A stretch of DNA of 36,794 bases from an uncultured Clostridium sp. (GCA_958449715.1 CAUDIU010000008.1:1-36794); one strand, 5' to 3'; shown: positions 23,453-31,383, numbered from the stretch's first letter. The notes: generated by a model from the letters alone, not told the origin. A program made the numbers and translations.

Positions 23453-24251
23453 AATTCAATGTCCCGCAAAAATTAATTTAACTCTAAAAGTCTTAAGCAA
23501 AAGAGAAGACGGATTTCATAACATTGAAAGCATTATGCAGACAATCAGTCTCTATGATTATTTAACTATTAATGCCGAAAAATCAGATAAATTTGAAATA
23601 AATCTATCTGGTAATAATAATGAAATCCCGTACAATGAAAAAAATCTGGTATATAAAGCTGCAAAACTATTTATAGAAAATACAAATCTGCAACCTCATA
23701 AAATTGAAATTTATATTGATAAAAATATCCCTGTCGCAGCAGGTTTGGCTGGCGGCAGCACAGATGCAGCAGGAACTTTATACGGATTGAACAGAATTTT
23801 TGATGAACCTTTATCAAAAGAGAAATTACACACACTTTGCGCACAACTCGGGTCTGATTTGAATTTCTGTCTTGAAGGCGGAAGACAAATGACAAAAGGC
23901 AGAGGAGAAATTTTAGAAAAACTTCATTTTGAAAAATTGTCAATTTCTTTGATTAAACCTAAAAATTTAGGAATAAGTGCAAAAGAAGCATATACAAAAT
24001 ATTCTCAAAAGAACTCTCAAAATTTCCAATCAAAATACGGCTCAAAAGATAGTTTCAAAAACGACCTTGAATGGGCTTTAATAGATGATTATAAAGAATT
24101 ACAAGATATAAAAGACTTATACCCAGAATCGATTATGTCAGGTTCTGGTTCTACTTATTTTAGTGTTAATAGGGAGTTTTACCCCACAAATGATTATTGG
24201 ACTGCAAATAACCTTGTAAGTACAGAACAAGGGATTTGTGTCGCAAATTAA
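23442..24251 (+). CDS. ispE: 4-diphosphocytidyl-2-C-methyl-D-erythritol kinase
   Basis: This GHMP-family kinase acts in the non-mevalonate (MEP) route to isoprenoids, phosphorylating CDP-methylerythritol. Landmarks are CPAKINLTLKV near the N-terminus, REDGFHNIESIM, the ATP loop PVAAGLAGGSTDAAG, GSDLNFCLEGG, and MSGSGSTYFSV near the C-terminus. The 269-aa length is slightly short; the C-terminal end is clipped compared with typical ~285-aa members. The start overlaps rsmA, with a distant but good ribosome site (CGGAGG, 14 bases upstream). A strong terminator begins at the stop codon. The product feeds quinone tails and the undecaprenyl carrier. Confidence 0.94.
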   Translation: MEIKIQCPAKINLTLKVLSKREDGFHNIESIMQTISLYDYLTINAEKSDKFEINLSGNNNEIPYNEKNLVYKAAKLFIENTNLQPHKIEIYIDKNIPVAAGLAGGSTDAAGTLYGLNRIFDEPLSKEKLHTLCAQLGSDLNFCLEGGRQMTKGRGEILEKLHFEKLSISLIKPKNLGISAKEAYTKYSQKNSQNFQSKYGSKDSFKNDLEWALIDDYKELQDIKDLYPESIMSGSGSTYFSVNREFYPTNDYWTANNLVSTEQGICVAN

Positions 24252-24285
24252 AAGACCTTCCTGACAGTTGGAAGGTCTTTTTTTA
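24251..24285 (+). terminator. Terminator after ispE
   Basis: The stem AAAGACCTTCC/GGAAGGTCTTT (24251-24261/24270-24280) has an 8-base loop and is followed by a run of seven T. The first base of the stem is the last base of the ispE stop codon. Confidence 0.94.
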
Positions 24286-24315
24286 TTATAAAGGAGACGT
24301 AATTTTAGTTGATAT

Positions 24316-25920
24316 TTATGCTGCTTTTTGAGCTGCTTTTGCTTGTTGCATTGCTGCATCACGTTCTTCAGCTGTTGAATATGTTTTACTTCTATTTCCG
24401 TTACAATCTGTATAGAAATAAACTGTAACTGTTTCTTGAGTTTGAGGATTTGTATATTTACCTGTATATTTTGCTTGTTTTTTAAATTTATTTGTTTTTA
24501 CTTTTACTTCAGCATCACAGTCAATTTTATGTCCTAAAAGTTCTTCAGGTAAATTTAAAACTTTTGGTTGAACATTTAATTTGAAGTTTGTAATACCGTG
24601 TTGTTTTTTCAATTCGTGAACTGCTTTCATTAATTCTTTTTGATCTTTAATTCCGTATTTAGCAGCTACAATACCTGCCCAATATTCACCTTTTTTAGGC
24701 TTATATTGACAAATTGGCATATCAACATTATTAGTTTGAGTTTCTTGATCAGGAGTCAAAGGACAATCATCACAAGGAGTATCATCTACCGGCACATTTG
24801 GATTATCAACCTGAGGTTTTGGTGGAACAGGATCTGGTTCTTTACCTTTACCCGGAGTATAAATTTTAGCTTCTTTACCACCTCTATCTTTGATAAAGCC
24901 CATTGTAGCCAATCCTAAACCTAAGCCCATTAAAGAACCTGCTTGAGCACCTTGTCCTGCAGAACTTAGGCCTGATTTAGCTTTCGCTGTTGCTGTATCT
25001 GTTGCTGTTGCTGTATCTGTTGCTGTTGCAGATTCAATAATATTACCTGCATCATCATAAATATTTGCAACGGCATTTGATGTAGATGTTGCTGTAGATG
25101 TTGCTGTTGCAATAACATTTCCTGCTAAAATACCAGATGCTCCAAGTGCTGCGCCAATACCGGCACCAACACCTGTCATGCCTGCAACATACAAGCCTCT
25201 ATATAAATTTGTATTGTCTTTTTCATAACCTAAATTTGATTTTTTAGCAAGATTTTTAACTACACTTGCTTTTACATTTTCTTTTTCTGCAACTTCTCGT
25301 CTTTCTTTAAGACTTAAATAATGGTTTACAGCTTCACCTTCTTCAGTGTGAGTATTTGCGAATCTTAATGCTGTTTGTTTAAATTTATCACTTGAGAAGT
25401 TTCCATTTTCGTCATAGAACAATTCTTTGTGACTTTCAATATATTTACGAGTTTTATTTTGACCAAAAAGACCTTTTCTCAAATATTCATTTTCAGGTAA
25501 TTGAGCATCAGCTTTTTGTTTAGCTTCTTTTTTGCTTAAACCTTCATTTCTGTATTGTTCAATCAACTGCTTTCTTTGTTCTTTGCGAGCTTTTTCAGCT
25601 GCTTTGTATGCATCTTTGTCCATAAATACTTGTGTAGCATCTGAATTTTCTTTATATTGTTGGTCCTTTACATAATTTTCAGCCATTTTCTGAGCATCTT
25701 TTTCAGATTCTACTTTTTGACCTTCAACTGTGCCAAAATTCAAATAAGCTTGTTTTGCTTCTTCAATTGCTTTTTGACGGTCTTCTTTAGTTGCTAATTC
25801 TCTTTGAATTTCAGCATTTAATCTTTCTTTTTCTGCCTTTTCTTTTTCTACTGGATTTGTTACTGCTTTAGACTGAGCAGATTGTGCAGTAAATAAATCA
25901 ACTTTTTTTACGTCTGTCAT
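24316..25920 (-). CDS. Large protein with helical stalk, glycine-zipper segments and LysM-like domain
   Basis: The function is not recognised, but the architecture is clear. Residues ~25-235 are highly charged, Lys/Glu/Ala-rich and helical (stalk or coiled coil). Residues ~240-275 are a glycine-zipper hydrophobic segment (AGMTGVGAGIGAALGASG). Next come Thr/Ala repeats (TATATD units), a second Gly-rich segment (SLMGLGLGLATMGF, near 330) and a Pro/Asp-rich linker (about 350-400). A LysM-like domain follows near 403-455 (YKPKKGEYWAGIVAAKYG, then LNLPEEL), then a short beta-rich end. There is no N-terminal signal peptide. LysM domains bind peptidoglycan, so an envelope location is plausible, but export is unexplained. 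The ribosome site AAAGGG supports the start. Confidence 0.85.
   Translation of the reverse strand: MTDVKKVDLFTAQSAQSKAVTNPVEKEKAEKERLNAEIQRELATKEDRQKAIEEAKQAYLNFGTVEGQKVESEKDAQKMAENYVKDQQYKENSDATQVFMDKDAYKAAEKARKEQRKQLIEQYRNEGLSKKEAKQKADAQLPENEYLRKGLFGQNKTRKYIESHKELFYDENGNFSSDKFKQTALRFANTHTEEGEAVNHYLSLKERREVAEKENVKASVVKNLAKKSNLGYEKDNTNLYRGLYVAGMTGVGAGIGAALGASGILAGNVIATATSTATSTSNAVANIYDDAGNIIESATATDTATATDTATAKAKSGLSSAGQGAQAGSLMGLGLGLATMGFIKDRGGKEAKIYTPGKGKEPDPVPPKPQVDNPNVPVDDTPCDDCPLTPDQETQTNNVDMPICQYKPKKGEYWAGIVAAKYGIKDQKELMKAVHELKKQHGITNFKLNVQPKVLNLPEELLGHKIDCDAEVKVKTNKFKKQAKYTGKYTNPQTQETVTVYFYTDCNGNRSKTYSTAEERDAAMQQAKAAQKAA
24986..25030. repeat. 18-bp in-frame tandem repeat inside the LysM-like protein gene
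   Basis: The unit GCTGTTGCTGTATCTGTT occurs twice without change (24986-25003, 25004-25021), plus half a unit. It encodes the six-residue motif TATATD. A related 12-bp unit lies at 25085-25108. Gain or loss of units would keep the frame. Confidence 0.85.
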
Positions 25921-26067
25921 TTTTTTCCCTTTCTAATTTTCCTCGTGACAAGAAAATTAAAATTTTAAATATCCCCTATGCTTTTATAAAAAAATTTTGA
26001 AATCCAAAATTGCATGATTTGAATAAAATATCTTAACATTTGTTAACAAAAATCCCCGATAAGACTA

Positions 26068-26096
26068 TTCACACAAGAAAAATTATGATGTACTAT
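26068..26096 (+). promoter_or_regulatory. Promoter of the Opp/Dpp-type ATPase gene
   Basis: TTCACA (26068-26073) and TACTAT (26091-26096) are 17 bases apart, and the ATG at 26103 follows six bases later. An overlapping TATGAT (26084-26089) would give a start at the ATG at 26097. Either way the transcript would be leaderless. Confidence 0.5.
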
Positions 26097-26102
26097 ATGC
26101 AT

Positions 26103-27053
26103 ATGTCAGTATTAGAAGTTAGAAATTTGAACTTAGGTTTTAATTGCGAATGCGGTTATAGACAAGCATTATATAATGTCAATTTTTCACTTGATGCAGG
26201 AGAAATGCATGCACTAGTCGGAGAATCGGGTTGCGGAAAAACTATGAGCGCAATGAGTATATTGCAACTACTACCTAAAAATGCCAAAATTACTGATGGT
26301 GAAATTTTATATAAAGGCAAAGATCTACTAAAAACTTCAAAAAAAGATTTACAACAGCTTAGAGGGGATAAAATTGCACTAATCCCGCAAGATCCAATGA
26401 CATCTTTAAATCCTTTATATACAGTTGGAAACCAACTTTTAGAAGTTATAAAAATTCACCAGAATTTAAAAGGGAAAGAAGCATATAAAAAAGCAATAGA
26501 AGCATTAGAAGCCGTTCAAATTCCTTGTGCAGAAGAAAGAATGAAAGCATATCCACATGAATTTTCAGGTGGAATGAAACAACGAGCTATAATTGCGATG
26601 GCTCTATGTTGCAATGCAGAAATTCTAATCGCAGATGAACCGACAACTGCACTTGATGTAACTATTCAAGCTCAAATTATGAAACTTTTAAAAGAAATTC
26701 AAAAAGAGAGAAACACCTCAATTCTGTTAATCACACATGATCTTGCTTTAGTTGGAGAAAATGCTGATTATATATCAGTAATGTATGCAGGCAGAATTGT
26801 AGAGACAGCACCTTCAAAAGAATTTTTTGCAAACCCAAAACACCCATATTCAAAAGCACTTTTAAAGTCGTTACCATCTAATAAAAATTCAAAATTAGAA
26901 ACAATTCAAGGACAACCTCCTACAATACAACAAGATATTTCTGGATGCAGATTTCATCCAAGATGTCCTAAATGTATTGATATTTGCACTCAAAAAATTC
27001 CTGAATTAGAAAATGTAGGAATAAATCATTATTCAGCATGTTTTTGTAACTAA
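26103..27053 (+). CDS. Peptide/nickel-type ABC transporter ATP-binding protein (OppD/DppD family)
   Basis: This is an ATPase subunit that powers uptake of oligopeptides or similar solutes. Motifs are Walker A (GESGCGKTMSAMSI), Q-loop (PQDPMTSLNPLYTVG), signature (FSGGMKQRAIIAMAL), Walker B (ILIADEPTTALDV) and the switch His (LLITHDLALV). The C-terminal extension has the cysteine pattern of OppD/DppD (CRFHPRCPKCIDIC, last Cys in SACFC). The start is taken at MSVLEVRNL (26103), six bases after a -10 box; the frame is open from 26040. The ATPase is solitary: no permease, OppF-type partner or binding-protein gene is near, so the rest of the transporter must be encoded elsewhere. Its stop overlaps the end of the convergent amidohydrolase by four bases. 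Confidence 0.93.
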   Translation: MSVLEVRNLNLGFNCECGYRQALYNVNFSLDAGEMHALVGESGCGKTMSAMSILQLLPKNAKITDGEILYKGKDLLKTSKKDLQQLRGDKIALIPQDPMTSLNPLYTVGNQLLEVIKIHQNLKGKEAYKKAIEALEAVQIPCAEERMKAYPHEFSGGMKQRAIIAMALCCNAEILIADEPTTALDVTIQAQIMKLLKEIQKERNTSILLITHDLALVGENADYISVMYAGRIVETAPSKEFFANPKHPYSKALLKSLPSNKNSKLETIQGQPPTIQQDISGCRFHPRCPKCIDICTQKIPELENVGINHYSACFCN

Positions 27054-28126
27054 CTCTTTGTTTTATCTTCCGCATTAAAACATTTTGCAACTAAGGCTAA
27101 AACTCCTACAGCTAGAATACCTGCAGCTATCCAAAGACCTTTTTTGTTTGAAGAAGGTGACTTTTTAATTTGTTCTCCAAAAGTTTCATTAATCGGTTTT
27201 TTAAACCATTTTTTATCAATAAACAATTCTTCTGCATTGTCATAAAAAATATCATTTAAAGCTTTTTCAGCATCTTCAGGTTTATCTTTATAAAATTCTT
27301 TTACAGTTTCTTCTACAAAATCAGCAAATTTACCATATTTTTCTTTATCACCCATTTCTGCAATAGGAGCATCAGATCCGAAAAGAATTCTATCAGAACC
27401 TATTTTTTCTAAAGCTTGTTTAATTGTATTTTTATTTTGTTCAGCATTATCAAACAACCCTGTAAGCCAAGATATATCCACATAAAGATTTGATCTGCCA
27501 TTTTTTAGAGAATCAGAAATATGATTAATAGTTTTTGACATTTGTTCAGGAGAAGCCATTAAATCAACATGGTACAAAACTACAGGGTGTTTTGAATGTT
27601 TTTCTGCAAGCTTTATTATCTCAAGCGGATCAGATTTTCCATCAGTAGTTGAGTGAAAAACACAAGGTAAACCGTTTTTTTCTGCTACATCAAAATATTG
27701 TGAATAAATTTCAAAATTATCTTTTATAGATTGATTTGTATTAGTCGGGTGGAATTTCATTCCATAAAATTTACCACTCGATACTAATTTTTCAATATTT
27801 GTACTATCTTTTACAATACCAGGTTGACAAGAGATTAATGGATACATTTTTACATTATCATTACCTTTAATTAATTCAATATCTTTTGCTGCATTAGATT
27901 CAGATTGAAAAAAATCACTCCCTTCAGGGTTTAACCCAGATAATGAGCTTACTAAGATTTTTTTTACATTATTACTTTCAACTGTATCTATAATATTTTG
28001 AGGATTATAACTTTGCTTACAATTATGCAAATTATCAAACATACTACCAACATGTCCTTGCACATCAAACTTTTTACGACTGTTGCCAAATGCTTGACCA
28101 TTCATATTAACAGATTGAATTTTCAT
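27050..28126 (-). CDS. Amidohydrolase-like protein with altered metal site and C-terminal membrane anchor
   Basis: This is a TIM-barrel amidohydrolase relative of the gene at 20187-21161. Retained motifs are MKFHP, VFHST, LYHVDLM and FGSDAPIAEMG. The first metal-binding motif is changed: the usual HxH reads QGHVG, with Gln in place of the first His, so one metal ligand is lost. The protein ends with a hydrophobic helix (IAAGILAVGVLALVA, about residues 328-350) and a short charged tail. This is a tail-anchor layout that the paralogue lacks. The N-terminus has a short GQAFGN element. It is the last gene of a unit rimI-bioY-amidohydrolase, 15 bases after bioY, with ribosome site AAGGGG. It may be a membrane-bound enzyme with changed chemistry, or a non-catalytic protein. 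Confidence 0.85.
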   Translation of the reverse strand: MKIQSVNMNGQAFGNSRKKFDVQGHVGSMFDNLHNCKQSYNPQNIIDTVESNNVKKILVSSLSGLNPEGSDFFQSESNAAKDIELIKGNDNVKMYPLISCQPGIVKDSTNIEKLVSSGKFYGMKFHPTNTNQSIKDNFEIYSQYFDVAEKNGLPCVFHSTTDGKSDPLEIIKLAEKHSKHPVVLYHVDLMASPEQMSKTINHISDSLKNGRSNLYVDISWLTGLFDNAEQNKNTIKQALEKIGSDRILFGSDAPIAEMGDKEKYGKFADFVEETVKEFYKDKPEDAEKALNDIFYDNAEELFIDKKWFKKPINETFGEQIKKSPSSNKKGLWIAAGILAVGVLALVAKCFNAEDKTKS

Positions 28127-28141
28127 AAATTACCCCTTAAA

Positions 28142-28804
28142 CTACATAAAAAACCATAAAATAATTTTTGCATATTTAGCAATAAAGACCGCAGCGAAAC
28201 TGAAAACTAAATCATAAATAATTTTAATACCACTTTGAGCTATAATCCAACCCTGAATAAATTCAGCACCTTCATGTTTTACCCCTGCAATAAAAAGCAT
28301 ATATAAAATACCAATTAGGTGAATAGTTAAAACACCTACAAATACTGCATGTAATATATTTCTGTTAGTATAACCGCTTTTTAAAATAGAACCTGCAAAA
28401 AATACAGCCGGCAAATATCCTAAAATATAACCAAATCCATATTCAAAAATATATTTAGGTCCACCACCTAATGCAAAAACAGGTATCACAAATAATCCTA
28501 ATAAAATATACAATAATATACTTGTAAGCCCATACCTTCTACCTAAAAAAGCACCCACAAACATTACAACAGGAATTTGAGGAATTAATTTATAAGTATA
28601 AATATAATCACTTAAAGATAATTGTTCTCCTTTGAATAATCCCATAGGTAATACAAAATGATTTACATTAAATTGCGTGAAAGTTGATAAAATAATTAAA
28701 AAAGTACAGCACAAAATAAGGAGTAAACTTCCAAAAGTTAATCTTATACCTTCAATTTGTTTTTTTATAACTCTTATACGAGGTTTGGGTGTATTTTCTG
28801 TCAT
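28142..28804 (-). CDS. bioY: BioY-family biotin transporter substrate-binding subunit
   Basis: This is the S-component of an energy-coupling-factor type vitamin transporter, or a stand-alone BioY, which brings biotin across the inner membrane. The 220-aa protein has about six hydrophobic helices. The BioY landmarks are IPVVMFVGAFLGRRYG, LLYILLGLFVIPVFALGGG and YGFGYILGYLPAVFFAG, which form the biotin-binding region. The charged N-terminal ~22 residues are cytoplasmic. The gene overlaps rimI by four bases (ATGA) and is followed closely by an amidohydrolase. No ECF ATPase or EcfT gene is next to it. Biotin as the substrate is inferred from the family. Confidence 0.85.
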   Translation of the reverse strand: MTENTPKPRIRVIKKQIEGIRLTFGSLLLILCCTFLIILSTFTQFNVNHFVLPMGLFKGEQLSLSDYIYTYKLIPQIPVVMFVGAFLGRRYGLTSILLYILLGLFVIPVFALGGGPKYIFEYGFGYILGYLPAVFFAGSILKSGYTNRNILHAVFVGVLTIHLIGILYMLFIAGVKHEGAEFIQGWIIAQSGIKIIYDLVFSFAAVFIAKYAKIILWFFM

Positions 28805-29322
28805 AAAATATTAATCTTCCCCTTTAAAACAGAAATATTCTTTTCATAACCTGACTTAAATTTATCGTAAAAAATATTTTCTGTCCACATAATTAATGCA
28901 TCTTCATTATTATCCTGATAATAACCTTTTCTCACGCCTAAAGATTTAAACCCATACTTTTCATACAAAGCAATAGCCGGCTTATTACCTACACGAACTT
29001 CCAAAGTAATATATTTGGCCATATTTCGATAACATTCATCAATAATTGTTGTAAGCAAAGCTTCCCCAATATGTTTGCGTCTATAATCAGGAGAAATTGC
29101 AATATTTGTAATGTGTGCTTCTTCCAAAATTTGCCAACATCCACAGTAACCGATTAATTGTCCATCTGTATTAAAAACACTGAAATATCTAGCCAAATCA
29201 TTTGACAGCTCACTCATAAAAGAATCTTTAGACCAATGATGCTCACCATAAGCTTTCGCCTCAATAGCAATTACATCATCAAGATCAGTTTTTTGCATCG
29301 GTTTTATTTTAACACTGAACAT
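28801..29322 (-). CDS. rimI: RimI-like ribosomal-protein alanine N-acetyltransferase
   Basis: This is a GNAT acetyltransferase of the RimI group, which acetylates the N-terminus of ribosomal protein S18 in well-studied bacteria. Landmarks are IKPMQKTDLDDVIAIEAKAY and HHWSKDSFMSEL at the N-terminus, then EEAHITNIAISPDYRRKHIGEALL (acetyl-CoA loop R-x-x-x-x-G-x-A). LEVRVGNKPAIALYEKYGFK closes the domain. After the domain there are ~35 extra residues. At 173 aa it is slightly long for RimI. It heads the unit rimI-bioY-amidohydrolase. There is no ribosome site, and a -10 box lies six bases before the ATG. Confidence 0.87.
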   Translation of the reverse strand: MFSVKIKPMQKTDLDDVIAIEAKAYGEHHWSKDSFMSELSNDLARYFSVFNTDGQLIGYCGCWQILEEAHITNIAISPDYRRKHIGEALLTTIIDECYRNMAKYITLEVRVGNKPAIALYEKYGFKSLGVRKGYYQDNNEDALIMWTENIFYDKFKSGYEKNISVLKGKINIL

Positions 29323-29328
29323 ATATTG

Positions 29329-29337
29329 ATTTTAGCA
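29329..29337 (-). promoter_or_regulatory. -10 box of the rimI operon, leaderless arrangement
   Basis: On the minus strand an extended -10 box, TGC-TAAAAT, ends six bases before the ATG at 29322. A -35 box is weak, as is common for extended -10 promoters. Confidence 0.55.
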
Positions 29338-29380
29338 TAGAAAAACAATGGCAAATGCTTTATTAAATTTTATTTACCTA

Positions 29381-29409
29381 TTGATAAAAAGTGAAAAATA
29401 TGCTAGAAT
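29381..29409 (+). promoter_or_regulatory. Promoter of the GGDEF-like gene
   Basis: TTGATA (29381-29386) and TAGAAT (29404-29409) are 17 bases apart, with TGC giving an extended -10. The predicted leader is about 43 bases and includes the GAGGA ribosome site. Confidence 0.8.
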
Positions 29410-29458
29410 ACACTCGGAATGCTATAAATCCGATAATATTGTTAAAGAGGATAGAGAA

Positions 29459-30331
29459 ATGAAAAATATTGTTGTCTATACAGATAAAAATGAATCAAAA
29501 CTGGCAGATGTATTAGCACAGATTGATGATACAAACGTAAGAATTGAAAGTGCAGAAAATCTTAGAGATTATGAATCTTTAAATCCTGGACTTGTAGTTA
29601 TAGAAAGCGTTCCAAATATTAAAGACGTACTTATGACAACAAAATTTAAAGCTCCTGCATTATTTATCGGAGATGTATTTAAAGGTACTACTGTAAGAGC
29701 TGTTATATTTGATTTTATTAAAACTCCTGTTGATAACATGGAACTTGTAATCAGAGCTAATGCTCTTTTAAAATATAAAGAATTACGTGACAAATTGAAA
29801 GTTGTATCTACAACAGATGAATTGACAGGTCTTCACAACAGAAAATATATGCAAGAAAGACTTGATCAAGAAATTTCTCGTGCAAGACGTTATGGCACAA
29901 AACTTTCTTGTCTGTTATTTGACTTAGACTTTTTCAAAGTAGTAAATGACATTTACGGTTATGAATGGGGCGATGTACTTTTACGTTCTATTGCCGATAA
30001 ATTAAAACAACTTATTAGAAAAGAAGATATATTAACTCGTTACGGCGATGAAGAATTTTTACTTATCCTGCCTAACACTTCTGAAGAAAATGCATTTTTA
30101 TTTGCGGAAAGATTCAGAAAAGATATTGAAAGAATGGAATTTATTCCTGCAGGTGAAGAAGAAAGACATCCTATTACAATTTCAGGCGGGATAGCTACTT
30201 ATCCTTGTATTGAAAATACAGAAGAAGATGCAAATACAATAATCCGCTATGCAGAACACGCATTATATAACGCTAAAAAACGCGGAAAAAATAAGATTGT
30301 TCAATTCTCACAAATTAACTTAGGTGAATAG
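29459..30331 (+). CDS. Receiver-like plus GGDEF-domain protein with altered active-site motif
   Basis: Residues ~1-118 resemble a response-regulator receiver fold (alternating strands and helices) but lack a clear acidic pocket. Residues ~125-290 are a GGDEF domain: DELTGLHNRKYM, LLFDLDFFKVVNDIYGYEWGD, ISGGIATYP and HALYNAKKRGKNK. The signature loop reads RYGDEEF, not RYGG(D/E)EF, so the second Gly, which contacts GTP, is replaced by Asp. An inhibitory-site RxxD (RKED) lies five residues before it. The family makes cyclic di-GMP; this variant may be weak, altered or a GTP/c-di-GMP sensor. The protein is 290 aa, starting at 29459 after GAGGA. The stop is directly followed by the 63-bp minisatellite. 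Confidence 0.88.
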   Translation: MKNIVVYTDKNESKLADVLAQIDDTNVRIESAENLRDYESLNPGLVVIESVPNIKDVLMTTKFKAPALFIGDVFKGTTVRAVIFDFIKTPVDNMELVIRANALLKYKELRDKLKVVSTTDELTGLHNRKYMQERLDQEISRARRYGTKLSCLLFDLDFFKVVNDIYGYEWGDVLLRSIADKLKQLIRKEDILTRYGDEEFLLILPNTSEENAFLFAERFRKDIERMEFIPAGEEERHPITISGGIATYPCIENTEEDANTIIRYAEHALYNAKKRGKNKIVQFSQINLGE

Positions 30332-30332
30332 G

Positions 30333-30540
30333 AGCGTAGCCGCTCCACCCACCATAAGGGTATTGGCAAATTTTGTTTTATCTAAACTAAAGAATAGCGT
30401 AGCCACTCCACCCACCATAAGAGTATTGGTAGATTTTGTTTTACCGAAACTAAAGAATAGCGTAGCCGCTCCACCCGCCATAAAAATATTGGCAAGTTCT
30501 TGTTTCATCTAAACTATAAAATAGTTGGGTTGCTACACCA
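30333..30540. repeat. 63-bp minisatellite, three copies plus a degenerate fourth
   Basis: Copies start at 30333, 30396 and 30459, each beginning AGCGTAGCC(G/A)CTCCACCC. A decayed fourth begins near 30523 (AGTTGGGTTGCTACACCA). Copies are head-to-tail with no spacers. The 63-bp period is 21 codons, and both strands stay open across the array (for example, a minus-strand unit with LMVGGAATLFFS). There is no ribosome site for either reading. The first copy carries a GGAGCG/CGCTCC hairpin just after the GGDEF stop codon. Confidence 0.9.
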
Positions 30541-30573
30541 TTAATTAGACTTTAAAATACCATATTTATAATT

Positions 30574-31326
30574 TTACTTTTTATTTTCATTAACCCCATA
30601 ACCAAACATTGCAAAATCATATTTTACAGGGTCTTCCGGATCAAATTTTCGTAGATTTTCTGTAATTTCAAGCACTGATTTAAAATCATTGGCATTTCTA
30701 GTCAAAAGTCCCATTTCTCTTGATAATCTTGCTACATGCGTATCTAATGGAATTAATAATTCAGAAGGTTTCATAAAATTCCAAATCCCAAAATCCACCG
30801 GACCTTTTCTCACCATCCATCTGAGATACATACACATACGTTTCATTGCACTACCTTTTCTTGCATTTGGAAGCATAAATTTGAAACCTTGTGAATTATT
30901 ATCTTTTGCATTTGCATAAAAATAATCTGTAATTGGTATAAACATATTATCATCTATTTGATTTTCATAACCGTATTTAAAAAGCTCTTCTAAGCTGCTA
31001 TTTTTAGAATACAAATCACGCATTATAGTAAAAATTTGTGTAAAATCTTCAGGTTTTCCAAAACGATAATTAAAATCTCCTAAAATTTTCGGCTCAAAAT
31101 TCAAAATAAAATTTAACGGTTCATTTTGAGCAATACAAAATAGAGTATCCAATTTTTTCAAAAAAACTTCTCTCCTGCCATAAGCTACAAGAGATGCAAT
31201 AAATCCTGCAATTTCAATATCTTTTTTTTCGCTAAATCTACTTGGAATTCTTACAGGATCATCTTTTATAAAATCAATATTTTCATATTTTTCAACAAGT
31301 TTATCAATTTCAGTTTTTGTTATCAT
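30574..31326 (-). CDS. TIGR02757 / DUF2400 family protein
   Basis: This conserved family has unknown biochemical function. Landmarks are DPVRIPSRFSEKKDIEIAGFIASLVAYGRR in the first 55 residues (given here as DPVRIPSRF and EIAGFIASLVAYGRR), MKRMCMYLRWMVRKGPVDFG and PLDTHVARLSREMGLL. The ending contains DPEDPVKYDFAMFG. The 250-aa length matches the family. The LDTHV segment and overall helical content recall the HhH/endonuclease III-like DNA-glycosylase fold, but no catalytic Lys and Asp pair or iron-sulfur Cys set is visible. There is no clear ribosome site; a GATAAT (31336-31341) lies nine bases before the ATG. A terminator from the upstream gene lies just before its promoter, so it is its own unit. 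Confidence 0.88.
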   Translation of the reverse strand: MITKTEIDKLVEKYENIDFIKDDPVRIPSRFSEKKDIEIAGFIASLVAYGRREVFLKKLDTLFCIAQNEPLNFILNFEPKILGDFNYRFGKPEDFTQIFTIMRDLYSKNSSLEELFKYGYENQIDDNMFIPITDYFYANAKDNNSQGFKFMLPNARKGSAMKRMCMYLRWMVRKGPVDFGIWNFMKPSELLIPLDTHVARLSREMGLLTRNANDFKSVLEITENLRKFDPEDPVKYDFAMFGYGVNENKK

Positions 31327-31383
31327 AATTCAGAGATTATCATACAATCTACTATTAATCAATTAAAAAATACAATCTAAAAA

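Noticed and set aside
30320..30512. Small proteins encoded by the 63-bp repeat on either strand
   Set aside because: The open frames follow from the period being a multiple of three. Neither has a ribosome site, and both overlap the same repeat.
30333..30540. CRISPR array
   Set aside because: The 63-bp units are contiguous with no unique spacers between repeats, and no cas genes are present.
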